64,000 nucleotides of DNA from Bradyrhizobium genosp. L (GTDB lineage: Bacteria > Pseudomonadota > Alphaproteobacteria > Rhizobiales > Xanthobacteraceae): assembly GCF_015624485.1 (NCBI RefSeq), contig NZ_CP061378.1:868001-932000 (forward strand), given 5' to 3'. The notes beneath the pieces were generated by a model. It saw nothing but the letters and a program-made list of their open reading frames with translations, searched no databases and was not told the DNA's origin. Both the position numbers and the translations under genes were made by a program. Positions 8,368 through 16,529 of the stretch are shown one piece after another. Position 1 is the first letter of the stretch. Each line of letters starts with the position of its first letter.

Positions 8368-9339
8368 ATGTCACGAAACAACGTAAAAATCAAATTTGAA
8401 GCTCCCGTCCTCACGTCACCGGAAGGTGTGAAGATACAGATCACCGCCGGCCGCAAGCTGCAAATGATCCGGTCCTACGCTGACGATCCCGAGATCACAG
8501 ACGCACAGTTCCGGGCGCTGGTCTGCATCACAGATCGTCTGAATGAGGGGCGCTCCGGAGATGAGAGCCGGTGGGGAAGCGCCTATCCGAACTACAAAAC
8601 CCTCGCGAAGGATATCGCGAAGGACGAACGCGCTGCAAAGCGCATCGTCAATGAGCTGGAAACCGGCCAGCGTGAGACCCGCTGTAAGGGGGAGACGAAG
8701 CTTGTCCCGTGCAAGGCAGTCCTGAACGTCAAACGCACCAAGAAAGGAAAATCTGATGAGGTCAACGAGTACCGGCTGAAGAACTGGGGAGCGTTCGCTG
8801 TCGCATGTGGGGGTGCGTTCACCGCACCCCCACAACCCGAGGAGGGTGCGGTGACCGGTGAGGAGGGGTGCGGTCACCTGTCAGAAGGGGTGCGGTCACC
8901 TGTTGACGAGGGTGCGTTCACCGCACCCAACTCTTCTCATGGACCCCGCTCAGAGACCCACCCCAAAGACCCGCCTCAATCTGCGCTCGCCTCCGGCAAG
9001 CGCAGGCCGGCTGTTGGTTCGGTTGATAATGATCATCCGCAATCCAAGCCAGCGAATGAGAATCTGCTGGTTGATTGGCCCACGGACTGGCGTGATCAGT
9101 TCTGGAACGCCTATCCGAAGCGAAAGAACACCAAGGCCGCAGAGGCCGCACTGGTTTCTGTTGCCAAGTCCGGCGTCAAATTCGAGCCAGTCCTGATCGC
9201 GGCACGGCGGCACGGTCAGGAGGTAAGTGACCGGCAATTCTGCGCAGATCCCGTGAAGTGGATCGCCGATAAACCGTGGCTGGATAACGCCAAGGCAAGG
9301 GAGCAGGCACGCCGAGCCCTGCTCTCCATGGCGATCTAG
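8368..9339 (+). CDS. Replication-type protein with helix-turn-helix N-terminus
   Basis: A 323-residue protein; the ATG at 8368 is preferred, with a start at 8338 also open. The N-terminal part (DAQFRALVCITDRLNEG, then SRWGSAYPNYKTLAKDIAKDERAAKRIVNEL) reads as a winged-helix domain like those of phage replication initiators. The middle (about 145-200) is low-complexity and encoded by a DNA repeat array. The C-terminal part (FWNAYPKRKNTKAAEAAL, then CADPVKWIADKPWLDN) is the short helical module often ending phage replication or helicase-loader proteins. The layout recalls lambda O, where origin iterons lie inside the initiator gene. It lies in a plus-strand run of small genes. Function is inferred from architecture. 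Confidence 0.65.
   Translation: MSRNNVKIKFEAPVLTSPEGVKIQITAGRKLQMIRSYADDPEITDAQFRALVCITDRLNEGRSGDESRWGSAYPNYKTLAKDIAKDERAAKRIVNELETGQRETRCKGETKLVPCKAVLNVKRTKKGKSDEVNEYRLKNWGAFAVACGGAFTAPPQPEEGAVTGEEGCGHLSEGVRSPVDEGAFTAPNSSHGPRSETHPKDPPQSALASGKRRPAVGSVDNDHPQSKPANENLLVDWPTDWRDQFWNAYPKRKNTKAAEAALVSVAKSGVKFEPVLIAARRHGQEVSDRQFCADPVKWIADKPWLDNAKAREQARRALLSMAI
8809..8928 (+). repeat. Iteron-like array inside the replication gene, candidate origin
   Basis: Five copies of the 13-mer GGGTGCGKTCACC lie at 8811, 8844 (one mismatch), 8866, 8888 and 8910. The start-to-start distances are 33, 22, 22 and 22 bp, all multiples of 11 and therefore on one face of the helix. The first and last copies extend into the same 19-bp palindrome, GGGTGCGTTCACCGCACCC, so identical hairpins bound the array. 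Because 22 is not a multiple of 3, successive copies are read in different frames (GAFTAP, GAVTG, GCGHL, GVRSP, GAFTAP). The repetition is therefore conserved as DNA, not as protein. A replication origin bound by the encoded protein is the likeliest role; an autoregulatory operator cluster is the alternative. Confidence 0.75.
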
Positions 9340-9500
9340 CCAGCGATCACGACCCGCAGCGGCACTCACCCCGCTGCCGGTCCCTTCGTCAGTCCTTCAG
9401 CCGGTACCCTGCGTCACGGAGGGCCGCTCCACAATCATCATCACGATCGCCCCCCATGCCGGCCGCCACACCGAGCGCGCCGGCCCCAAGGTACTGCCAC

Positions 9501-9845
9501 ATGACGACCACGACCACCGAACGATCGAACAGCAACGCTTCCACCACAGGCCGCTACCGCGTCGCCATCCGCGAGGCAGATGACCGACGCGGCCGGTTCG
9601 AGATATCACTACCAGACGGCTCGACCTTGCCGGCATCCCGCACGCCTCTCTTGTCCGTAGCTCGCTACCTTCTCAGCGAAGGTGCGAACCCCTCCGCCGT
9701 GGTCGAGATGCGTCACGCCAGCCGACCTGATACCGTCGCCGCGTTCGGCAAGATCGGTGCGCTCGCAAAGCTCGACGTTCGCGAGGATCAGACAAGCGGT
9801 CCCCGTTTCTGCAAGTGGCGACCGCCACCACAAGACCGTAGCTAG
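9501..9845 (+). CDS. Hypothetical protein of the phage-like module
   Basis: A 114-residue protein from the ATG at 9501; an in-frame ATG at 9456 gives 15 more residues of low-complexity Pro/Ala sequence. The start MTTTTTERSN is disordered. Residues 20-75 form an alternating strand/helix pattern (GRYRVAIREADDRRGRFEISL, then LLSVARYLLSEGANPSAVVEMRHA). The C-terminus is basic. No family was recognised. It lies on the plus strand 160 bp after the replication-type gene. Confidence 0.5.
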   Translation: MTTTTTERSNSNASTTGRYRVAIREADDRRGRFEISLPDGSTLPASRTPLLSVARYLLSEGANPSAVVEMRHASRPDTVAAFGKIGALAKLDVREDQTSGPRFCKWRPPPQDRS

Positions 9846-10111
9846 ACGTAGCGGGTAACGATCGCTGAGGCATTCTTCGTGACCGAGGCTATCATCCCAG
9901 CCCTCAACTTGAGGCGCGCTCTACGGGACCGCTACACGCCATGCGACGCGATCACCGTGGGCTATGGGAATGTCTCGCCGACTCGCCAATTTACACCACA
10001 TAAAAAGAGAGTGGCATTTCAGAGACAGTTTGCATTTTCCTTCTGACTCCCCTGGACAAAATCACCATATCGTGTATCTAAGTTAGCTACATTGGCACCC
10101 GATTGAACGCT

Positions 10112-10134
10112 AGGCCCCCGCGAGGGGCCTTTTG
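10112..10134 (+). terminator. Hairpin terminator
   Basis: AGGCCCC pairs with GGGGCCT across a short CGCGA loop and is followed by TTTT, a compact intrinsic terminator. Confidence 0.65.
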
Positions 10135-10156
10135 CATTTCTACACCACTGACAACC

Positions 10157-10190
10157 CAGCCCGCTCGGCATCCTGCCCGGCGGGTTTTTT
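10157..10190 (+). terminator. Second hairpin terminator
   Basis: CCCGC (10160-10164) pairs with GCGGG (10180-10184) and is followed directly by TTTTTT. It sits just before the ribosome site of the gene at 10209, so it may instead act as an attenuator for that gene. Confidence 0.5.
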
Positions 10191-10208
10191 GCGTTTGGAG
10201 AACCCGAC

Positions 10209-10406
10209 ATGAAAAAAGCCGACCCCTTCGCACCAGATGACCTCGTTATGTCCCCTATGGTGCACGTAGCGCTCAAGCTTCCCAAAATCCTGCTCGACAG
10301 GATTGATGCCGCAGCTGCTCAAGACGATCCGTCATGCGCGAACCGCAGTTCGAAGATGCGGCGATATCTGATCGCCGGCCTTCGCCGCGAACATGAGGCT
10401 GCCTGA
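10209..10406 (+). CDS. Small RHH-like DNA-binding protein
   Basis: A 65-residue protein with a good ribosome site (TTTGGAGAACCC). After a charged start it shows a strand (MVHVALKLPKIL) then helices LLDRIDAAAAQ and NRSSKMRRYLIAGLRRE, compatible with a ribbon-helix-helix fold. It is first in a tightly packed run: its TGA stop at 10404-10406 is one base before the ATG of the next gene at 10408. It may be a regulator of the module. The family assignment is by pattern only. Confidence 0.6.
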   Translation: MKKADPFAPDDLVMSPMVHVALKLPKILLDRIDAAAAQDDPSCANRSSKMRRYLIAGLRREHEAA

Positions 10407-10407
10407 G

Positions 10408-10758
10408 ATGACCACGGACCCAATTGAGGACGCTGTCGTGTCTGCCGCACGCGCCAAGGGATATGTGCTCAACTCCACGATCATGGCGACGGTCGCGATC
10501 GACCTCGCTGGAAGTAAGTTGGACGGCGACCTGATCGCGATCCCCGGTAAGGGCGCGCTGTCCGTCCAGGATTATCTTCGCGATCTGCATGACCGGGCAC
10601 CGAGCGGGTTCAGCCGGCTGCAACAGCCCGACGCGGAACGGACAATCGCCGAGATGCGCGGGAAACGACCGCTCGATGCCGCATGGCATGCACGCCACGC
10701 CAAGGCCACCGGCATCACCAAGACCATGATGGACGAAATCATGAGGAACCGCGCATGA
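10408..10758 (+). CDS. Hypothetical protein of the phage-like module
   Basis: A 116-residue protein starting one base after the preceding stop, so translational coupling is likely. It is helical in the N-terminus (PIEDAVVSAARAKGYVLNST) with a central strand segment (GDLIAIPGKGALSVQDYLRDL), and it ends in a basic helix (TKTMMDEIMRNRA). No family was recognised. Its stop overlaps the start of the next gene (ATGA). Confidence 0.55.
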   Translation: MTTDPIEDAVVSAARAKGYVLNSTIMATVAIDLAGSKLDGDLIAIPGKGALSVQDYLRDLHDRAPSGFSRLQQPDAERTIAEMRGKRPLDAAWHARHAKATGITKTMMDEIMRNRA

Positions 10759-11024
10759 CCTATCGAAGATCACGAAGTGCAGTTGCAACCCGGGAAGCCA
10801 TCGAAGCGATTCCGCCCGATGCACGGGAGCAGCGGGCTCAGCATCTCGTTGCCCGCGAACGAGGCCAGCGCCTTGCCGCCGCTCAGGCCGCTGTGGCAGC
10901 CGCGCTTGAGGCGTATGAATGCGCACTGGCCGGTGTGCCGGCGGCTGAGGCTGCTCTCAAGGCAGCCAATGCAAGGCTCGACGAAGTTGAACGGGAGGTG
11001 GCAGGGTCGCCGCCGACTGCTTAG
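10755..11024 (+). CDS. Ala-rich helical hypothetical protein
   Basis: An 89-residue protein whose ATG at 10755 overlaps the previous stop as ATGA, the classic coupling arrangement; this decides the start over an upstream one. Apart from an Arg-rich start (TYRRSRSA), it is almost entirely helical, with a heptad-like Ala/Leu pattern (residues about 30-80) suggesting a coiled coil. No family was recognised. Confidence 0.55.
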   Translation: MTYRRSRSAVATREAIEAIPPDAREQRAQHLVARERGQRLAAAQAAVAAALEAYECALAGVPAAEAALKAANARLDEVEREVAGSPPTA

Positions 11025-11083
11025 ATGTTTGGACCGTGGTTCAGCTGCTCCAGAGTCGCCGCGGTCCATCGGAGGCACAGCAG

Positions 11084-11356
11084 ATGATATTGAGACGACT
11101 TGCAGGACTGCACGCACTCGCGTTGGCTCTCACTGTTGCGCCTCCCGCCCTTGCCGGACCCTACTGCGTACCCGTCCACGGTCGCGACCAGATCGCTAAA
11201 GCCAGCAGCGTGTGTCCTGTCGGGTATCTGGCGTCGGGACGGTGCTGCATCGCGCTCCATGCGGACACGCCACGCGCCTTTGCCCGTCTGCTAGCCCGAT
11301 CGTGTCCGAGCGGGACGTTCACCAGCGCCGGCAGCTATTGCGTGTCACTGCGATAA
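11084..11356 (+). CDS. Small secreted Cys-rich protein
   Basis: A 90-residue protein; GGAGG eight bases before the ATG at 11084 decides the start. Residues 1-24 form a clear signal peptide ending ALA, so the mature protein begins GPYC. The mature part has six cysteines in CP-x-G-Y style spacing (VCPVGYLASGRCC and SCPSGTFTSAGSYC), an internally repeated pattern suggesting disulfides outside the cytoplasm. No family was recognised. Its stop overlaps the convergent serine recombinase gene by 12 bp. A secreted peptide in a phage-like module could alter the host surface or act in lysis; this is speculation. Confidence 0.6.
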   Translation: MILRRLAGLHALALALTVAPPALAGPYCVPVHGRDQIAKASSVCPVGYLASGRCCIALHADTPRAFARLLARSCPSGTFTSAGSYCVSLR

Positions 11357-12040
11357 ACGTGCGAGAACGCGCTGCACTTGCACCGCCTGCCACTTTCCGT
11401 TGCCGAGCGCTGTGGGAATGCCGGCCTCGTTCAAGCGATCTGCAATCGCCCGTAGCGACGTTGCGCCGTCCGCCTGTAGCTGGCGGATCGTCGGCCCGAT
11501 ATCGGCCGCATGCTTAGTGGTGCGTTCCAAGAGCGCCTTCCGGGAAGCTTCCTGCATCTTCGCACCGGGGACAACGCCACGGTTGCCGCCTAGCTGCTTA
11601 CCACGCCGCTTGGCCGCTGCCAGAGCCGCCTTGGTGCGAGCTGAGATCATGCCGGCTTCCAACTCCGCCACGGCCACCATCTGTTGAAGCAGGAAACGGC
11701 CTGTAGCGCCCTCGATTACTGGCAAATCGGCAAACCGAACATCAACGCCGGCCTCAAGCAGGCGGGACAGGAAGGCGACAGAGCGCGTAAGGCGGTCAAC
11801 CTTGGAGACCACCAGCGCAGCCCGATGCAGTCGCGCCGCGGCCAGTGCCTGCTCCAGCGCGGGCCGGTCGGATCGCTTACCCGACTCCACCTCGGTGAAC
11901 TCGGCAACGATCGTCCAGTCGCCACCGTTCAAATACGCCGCTACCGCGGCGCGTTGAGCTTCGATGCCGAGACCAGACTTACCCTGCTTGCCGGTGGAAA
12001 CCCGGTAGTAGGTGACGAACTTCCCGTTGTGCTGCGCCAT
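11345..12040 (-). CDS. Serine recombinase (resolvase/invertase family)
   Basis: A 231-residue protein. The N-terminal catalytic domain starts YYRVSTGKQGKSGLGIEAQ, with the nucleophile Ser at residue 15. It continues through a TEVESGKRSDRPALEQAL segment and the conserved LVVSKVDRLTRS (about residues 76-87). The C-terminal part contains a helix-turn-helix (SLRAIADRLNEAGIPT) for site binding. Length and order match small resolvase/invertases rather than large serine integrases. It is transcribed against its neighbours, and a 38-bp dyad lies directly upstream, the expected position for a crossover or operator site. Confidence 0.9.
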   Translation of the reverse strand: MAQHNGKFVTYYRVSTGKQGKSGLGIEAQRAAVAAYLNGGDWTIVAEFTEVESGKRSDRPALEQALAAARLHRAALVVSKVDRLTRSVAFLSRLLEAGVDVRFADLPVIEGATGRFLLQQMVAVAELEAGMISARTKAALAAAKRRGKQLGGNRGVVPGAKMQEASRKALLERTTKHAADIGPTIRQLQADGATSLRAIADRLNEAGIPTALGNGKWQAVQVQRVLARLSQ

Positions 12041-12049
12041 GGTCTTCCT

Positions 12050-12087
12050 GTTACGAATATGTCAACGTCAGTTGACGTATCTGTAAC
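12050..12087. promoter_or_regulatory. 38-bp dyad upstream of the serine recombinase
   Basis: Left arm 12050-12066 (GTTACGAATATGTCAAC) and right arm 12071-12087 are inverted repeats matching at 14 of 17 positions around a GTCA centre. The inner GTCAAC/GTTGAC and outer GTTAC/GTAAC blocks are perfect. It starts 10 bp upstream of the recombinase ATG. A recombination (res-like) site or an autoregulatory operator are both plausible. Confidence 0.65.
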
Positions 12088-12664
12088 GAAGAAGAATCCT
12101 CACCGTCAATCGAAATCTTCGATCGACCAGCGATCGGGAGGTCCAAGGCTGCCCGGTGCCCAGATGTCTGACGGTCCCTTGACGAAGGGCCTCAGCCAAG
12201 GCGCCAGCCGCTAGGGCCTTCAGTTGAGGAGGCGGAGCTTCCTGATGATCGCCCGCAAGTCCTCTGCGTGTTCTTCGATCGTCCGCAACATCCTCTTCCG
12301 AGCGCCGCGGCTCGGGCCTCGGATGTGCTTTGGTCTGGTGTGGCTGAGATTGGCGTTCCATGGCCCAACGTCAGCGATGGCGATGTAGGTCAACGAAATC
12401 AAGTTGGCGGGGCGTCGTCACCACCAGCGTCATCATAGTCATCATCATCCGCTCGCACCGGCAGCGAAGGTTTCCCAGCGCTCGCAAGCGCGGGAGGGGT
12501 GAAGCCGAGATTTTTTGTGGCGCATGCCCCCTCGGTTGACCAACCCCTTCCTACTAGCGAGCAACAAAAGGGTCCTTTCTCGGACCCCACCCACCAAGAA
12601 AAAGACCCGTCCCCTTTCGGGTGGTCACCGTCCGCGCGATCGGCGCGCCAACAACAAGAGAAAC
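12088..12664. other. Intergenic region, no supported gene
   Basis: Between the recombinase dyad and the tape-measure-like gene I see no well-supported gene. A minus-strand TTG frame (12220-12402) and a GTG frame ending in an acidic tail (12399-12590) touch as TTGA, but both lack ribosome sites. A GGGTCC/GGACCC hairpin lies at about 12570-12587. Confidence 0.4.
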
Positions 12665-15600
12665 ATGTCAGAGATCATCAGCGTCCACGCATCATTGACC
12701 GCGACCGACAGCGCGAGTCCCGTCATCGCCGGACTTCTCCGGAACGTTCGCAAGCTCGAGGCCGCAGTCAAGTCCATCAACGGCGTCTCAGCATCCAAGC
12801 TGTTTCCCGACAGTGTCTCGGCCAGCCTCCGGAAGATCACCGACGACGCTCGCAAGGCCGCGTCGACCTATCGCACTGAATGGAAGTCGGCCTATGCAGA
12901 CAGCCTGCGCGATGCACGGGTATTCCATCGTGAACTGGACCGCCTCGACCGGCAGACCCACAACCGCCGGCAGGCTGAGCAACGCGCCGTTGGTCGTGGT
13001 GCCAGCTCCGGCGGTCGCGGCGCGCTCCCCCGTGGCACGTCACCAACAACCGCGCTCATAGCAGGCGGCATCACCATCGCCGGGGTCGCATCCGCGTTCA
13101 AGAAGCGGATGGAAGCTGAGGCGAGCGAGACCAAGGCGCAACTCTTCGGAGGCTTGTCCGCAGCAGGCGTGAGACGACTTCGCGGCGACTGGGGTGACCA
13201 AATTGCTCTCCGATTTGGAGAGAGTGCAGCCGCCGTATTGGATAGCTACACGGAGGCATTGAAGCAGGGCTTCGACGGCACGGCCGCAAAGAAGATCACT
13301 GAGAACGCCTTGGAGGCGTCGTCTGCGCTCGAAATGAACATCGGCGAGCTGATGAAGTTGGCCGGCAAGACCGCAACGAGCCTCTACGGCAACGTTCGCA
13401 ACGCTGATCCCGCTCGCGTGGCTCGGATGATGACCTCTGTTGCCGTTGCCGCCGCTGCGACCGCCGCAGACCCGAACGAAATTGTCGAATCGAACAAGCG
13501 TGCCCTGTCCGCCTTGAGCACGACGAGGATGAAGGAAACCGACCTAAGCGCCTTCACCTCGGTGGGCATCTCGGCAGGCCTCCAGCCGAACAAGGCCGGT
13601 ACGTTCCTCGGCTACTTGACCTCCGAATTTGCAAACGCAGGCAACGCTCGCGGCCAGCGCGGGAAAGATCTGGACCAGGCGGCACGTATGATCGGGTACG
13701 GCGGCCGGGCGCAGATGGCTCAGAGGATGGCGTCGGCTCCAACCGAGTTCATGTTGGATATGTTTTCGAAGATGAGGAACATGTCTGAGCAGAACCGGGC
13801 GAAATTCGCGAACCTCGCCGGTATGCGGGAGTGGCGCGATGAGCTGGTGCAGATGGCCAAGGCTGCCGATCAAATCCGGGAGACCTTGAAGGAAATCGAT
13901 CAGAAGAGCGACGCGGTTTCCGCGTTCTCCCGCATCAAGCTCAACTCGCTTCAGAAGCGCTGGGACCGTATCAAGACGATGTTTGGTCTTGCATGGGAAA
14001 AATTCGGAAGCGGATTCGAGCAGAGCTTCATTGAAGTGTCGGATTGGTTCGATAAGCACACCAGCATCGTCACCTCCGGCAACATCGCGGAGAAGTCGAG
14101 AGAGTTTGTCGAAAGGCTGAAGAAAGCCTTCGGCGTCGCCAACATGGGCGAGGCTCTCGACAAGATCGCCGTGAAAATATCGTCGATCGACTTAGACAGG
14201 ATCATCGGGTTTGTGTCGGGCTTCGCGGGCGGGCTTAAGTCAGTCTCCGATACCGTCATCACCATGTTGAAGGGCGTTGCCACTGCCATGGGCAAAGACG
14301 GCAACAGCGCTGAGGTCCTGGGTAAGCTGGCCGGCCAGATCGTTGGATTGTCCGTTGCACTCGGACTGCTCGCCCCAGTTATCGCCGTGCTCTCTGCGTT
14401 CGCGACCATCATCAGCCGCATTGCCGGGCTTCTCGGTGGCCGCGCACTGCTTGGGGCTGCCAAAGCGAACCCTGTCGGAACTACCGCGTGGCTCGCTTGG
14501 CTGCTGGCACAGAACAGCGACATGGGCGTTTCCGACTCCGCGATCAAGCGGCCTGGAGAAACGACCAGCCAGTGGCGAGAGCGTCAGCGTCAGCATAAGA
14601 AAGACCTGTACCATAAGCAGTCTGGTGAAGGGTTCGATCCGACGAACATTCACCCGATGAACTATCTGTCAGACAAACTCGACAAGTTCGGCGGCAAGAT
14701 CGAACGCGCCTCGCTCATGAGCACCGATTTCAGTTCTCGTGGCCGCCTCTACGGTGTCGGCGGTGGGCTCAGCGGCAGCACGGCCATGGGCGCCAACATG
14801 AACCGCATCGTCGGCGGTGTCGGCACTCCCGATGCCTTGTGGAAGAGCGTTACACCCGGCGCTGTGCTCCCGAACTTCGGTGTAGGCTCCGGCGGCATCA
14901 TCAAGCGCAGCAACATCCCGTCCTTCAATGGATCGGGTGGTAACTTGGCTGGCGGCGGGGGCCTCAGTCGAAGCGCGTTCGAGAAGGTGTTCGCTGGAAC
15001 GGCGATGGCCGGTAAGTACGATCAGGTCGTTACAGCGGCGAAAGCCAACGGGATCAGTCCGGCGCTTCTGGCGGGCGTCATGGCCCACGAGACTGGCGCG
15101 GGCAAGAATCTGAACGGGAATAACCCGGGCGGAATCATGGACCCATCGACCAACTGGTCAAGGAAAATGCGATTCGGCAGCCTCGACGCTGGCATCGACA
15201 AGACGGCGGCAACCGTGGCGAAGAACTTCCAACGGGCCGGCGGCGACCTCGGTGTCATGGGCAGGAAGTTCTACGCTCCAATCGGAGCGGCGAACGATCC
15301 GAACGGCCTGAACAGGTACTGGTCTGGCGGTGTCAGCAAGTACATGAACCAGATGTCGGATGGCGCGTCTCTCACGCCTGTCATGCCCGGAACGACGGCG
15401 ACCAACATCTTCAAGGGTGTCCCTCTCAGGGGCGGTGTTGATCCTCGTATCCAAGAGATCGTGAATGCTGGAGCAACCCATCTGCCGGAAGGCTACTCGC
15501 TTAAGATGACCTCGGGATTCAGAGGCGCCGGACAGGCCAACCACAACGGAAATGCCGCCGACTACCAGATCATCGGACCGGACGGAAAGGCGCTCTCGAA

Positions 15601-16060
15601 CCGAGGCAATGATCCGACTGGTATGTATCAGCTCCTGGCTCGCTACTCCTACGGCGAGATGCTGGCTCGGTATCCCGAGTTGAAGGGCAAATTCGCCTGG
15701 GGTGGAGCCTTCGGCACGAAGCTCGGAGGTGGCGGCCCTCGCGACCTGATGCACTTCGACATCAACGGCGAACGTGGCCGATACGATCAGTTCCAGCTCC
15801 GAAACATGGGAGCAGTTCCGGACACGAAATACGGCGTCACTAGTGGCGTACCCACGCCCGCTGAGGCCGTTCGCAACGTTCCTGCGGCACCCGCAGCAAC
15901 GCTCGGCGGAGGGATGATGCGCGGTGGTTACGGCGGACCATCGGTCATCAACATCAACGGCAACAGCCATGATCCGGAAGCTCTCGCAACGCTGGTCCAG
16001 CGCCGCGTTGACGAGCAGATGAACTGGCGAACCCACGATACTGAGAGCGAGTACACCTAA
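12665..16060 (+). CDS. Tape-measure-like protein with lysozyme-like and M15-like peptidase domains
   Basis: 1131 residues from the ATG at 12665, where the sequence becomes phage-like (HASLTATDSASPVIAGLLRN); the open frame before it is low-quality. The N-terminal 130 residues are helical and charged. A long Ala-rich helical middle and hydrophobic segments (about 550-620) follow, as in tail tape measures. A lysozyme/glucosaminidase-like domain lies near 780-890 (GISPALLAGVMAHETG, likely catalytic Glu, then NNPGGI). An M15-like peptidase lies near 940-1040 (SGFRG, HNGNAAD, DLMHFD, supplying His, Asp and His zinc ligands). The C-terminus (SVININGNSHDPEALATLV) resembles tape-measure ends. The protein would cut peptidoglycan during DNA entry, yet no other virion gene is nearby. 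Confidence 0.75.
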   Translation: MSEIISVHASLTATDSASPVIAGLLRNVRKLEAAVKSINGVSASKLFPDSVSASLRKITDDARKAASTYRTEWKSAYADSLRDARVFHRELDRLDRQTHNRRQAEQRAVGRGASSGGRGALPRGTSPTTALIAGGITIAGVASAFKKRMEAEASETKAQLFGGLSAAGVRRLRGDWGDQIALRFGESAAAVLDSYTEALKQGFDGTAAKKITENALEASSALEMNIGELMKLAGKTATSLYGNVRNADPARVARMMTSVAVAAAATAADPNEIVESNKRALSALSTTRMKETDLSAFTSVGISAGLQPNKAGTFLGYLTSEFANAGNARGQRGKDLDQAARMIGYGGRAQMAQRMASAPTEFMLDMFSKMRNMSEQNRAKFANLAGMREWRDELVQMAKAADQIRETLKEIDQKSDAVSAFSRIKLNSLQKRWDRIKTMFGLAWEKFGSGFEQSFIEVSDWFDKHTSIVTSGNIAEKSREFVERLKKAFGVANMGEALDKIAVKISSIDLDRIIGFVSGFAGGLKSVSDTVITMLKGVATAMGKDGNSAEVLGKLAGQIVGLSVALGLLAPVIAVLSAFATIISRIAGLLGGRALLGAAKANPVGTTAWLAWLLAQNSDMGVSDSAIKRPGETTSQWRERQRQHKKDLYHKQSGEGFDPTNIHPMNYLSDKLDKFGGKIERASLMSTDFSSRGRLYGVGGGLSGSTAMGANMNRIVGGVGTPDALWKSVTPGAVLPNFGVGSGGIIKRSNIPSFNGSGGNLAGGGGLSRSAFEKVFAGTAMAGKYDQVVTAAKANGISPALLAGVMAHETGAGKNLNGNNPGGIMDPSTNWSRKMRFGSLDAGIDKTAATVAKNFQRAGGDLGVMGRKFYAPIGAANDPNGLNRYWSGGVSKYMNQMSDGASLTPVMPGTTATNIFKGVPLRGGVDPRIQEIVNAGATHLPEGYSLKMTSGFRGAGQANHNGNAADYQIIGPDGKALSNRGNDPTGMYQLLARYSYGEMLARYPELKGKFAWGGAFGTKLGGGGPRDLMHFDINGERGRYDQFQLRNMGAVPDTKYGVTSGVPTPAEAVRNVPAAPAATLGGGMMRGGYGGPSVININGNSHDPEALATLVQRRVDEQMNWRTHDTESEYT

Positions 16061-16144
16061 CGACGACTACCCGGTCCCACGGGGCCTGCAGGGAGAGGCG
16101 TCATTGTAGAGGTTGACGTACCTTCGCCTTGACGGCTCTCCCAT

Positions 16145-16164
16145 TTGCATTCGAGCGAATGCAA
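16145..16164. promoter_or_regulatory. Perfect palindrome upstream of the 16233 gene
   Basis: TTGCATTCG and CGAATGCAA are a perfect 9-bp inverted repeat around AG, 68 bp before the ATG at 16233. TTGACG hexamers lie just upstream. This looks like a repressor operator. Confidence 0.5.
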
Positions 16165-16232
16165 CAGCCTTGTAAGCAAATGCGGCCTTCAGCACAGTGG
16201 CCCCATCGATCAGTACACAAGAGGAATCTAAG

Positions 16233-16493
16233 ATGAGAGAATATCGCGGGTACAGCACCGAACGCCACGGCGGGAAATATGTTCGCCGCCCCCTGGATGG
16301 AGACCAGTTAGAGATTCGGTCCGTTTACCTTCCCCGTCTCGATGCGGCCATCGATGCATTTCATGCCGCGTTGGAGCAAATCCCGGCTGTCCCCGCTGCC
16401 GAGATCACGGGGCCGCGTTGGCTTAGGGAATGGCTGACGCGACCTGTCGAGATCATCGATCTCGATTCGGCCTATGCGCGCGGTGCTTGCTGA
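16233..16493 (+). CDS. Small hypothetical protein
   Basis: 86 residues; AGAGGA before the ATG at 16233 decides the start. The N-terminus is Arg/Tyr/Gly-rich (MREYRGYSTERHGGKYVRR). A helix (RLDAAIDAFHAALEQI) occupies the middle and the end is acidic. No family was recognised. A palindromic candidate operator lies upstream, and the gene is convergent with the integrase. Confidence 0.55.
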   Translation: MREYRGYSTERHGGKYVRRPLDGDQLEIRSVYLPRLDAAIDAFHAALEQIPAVPAAEITGPRWLREWLTRPVEIIDLDSAYARGAC

Positions 16494-16529
16494 GCCCGAT
16501 TTTAAGCCGATGGTTTGAGCCGCCCAACA

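Larger units (their letters stand above)
9846..10208. other. Intergenic region with two hairpin terminators
   Basis: No supported gene. A GTG-started 55-codon frame at 9879-10046 lacks a ribosome site and is not called. Two G+C-rich hairpins followed by T-runs lie at 10112-10134 and 10157-10190. An AT-rich stretch around 10000-10085 could hold a promoter for the small-gene run starting at 10209. Confidence 0.5.

Noticed and set aside
8809..8928. Repeat array considered as CRISPR
   Set aside because: Repeats are 13 bp with 9-bp spacing, lie inside a coding gene and there are no cas genes.
9879..10046. GTG-started 55-codon frame
   Set aside because: No ribosome site and no protein-like pattern.
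12220..12590. Two minus-strand frames touching as TTGA
   Set aside because: TTG and GTG starts, no ribosome sites and unusual composition; left as intergenic.
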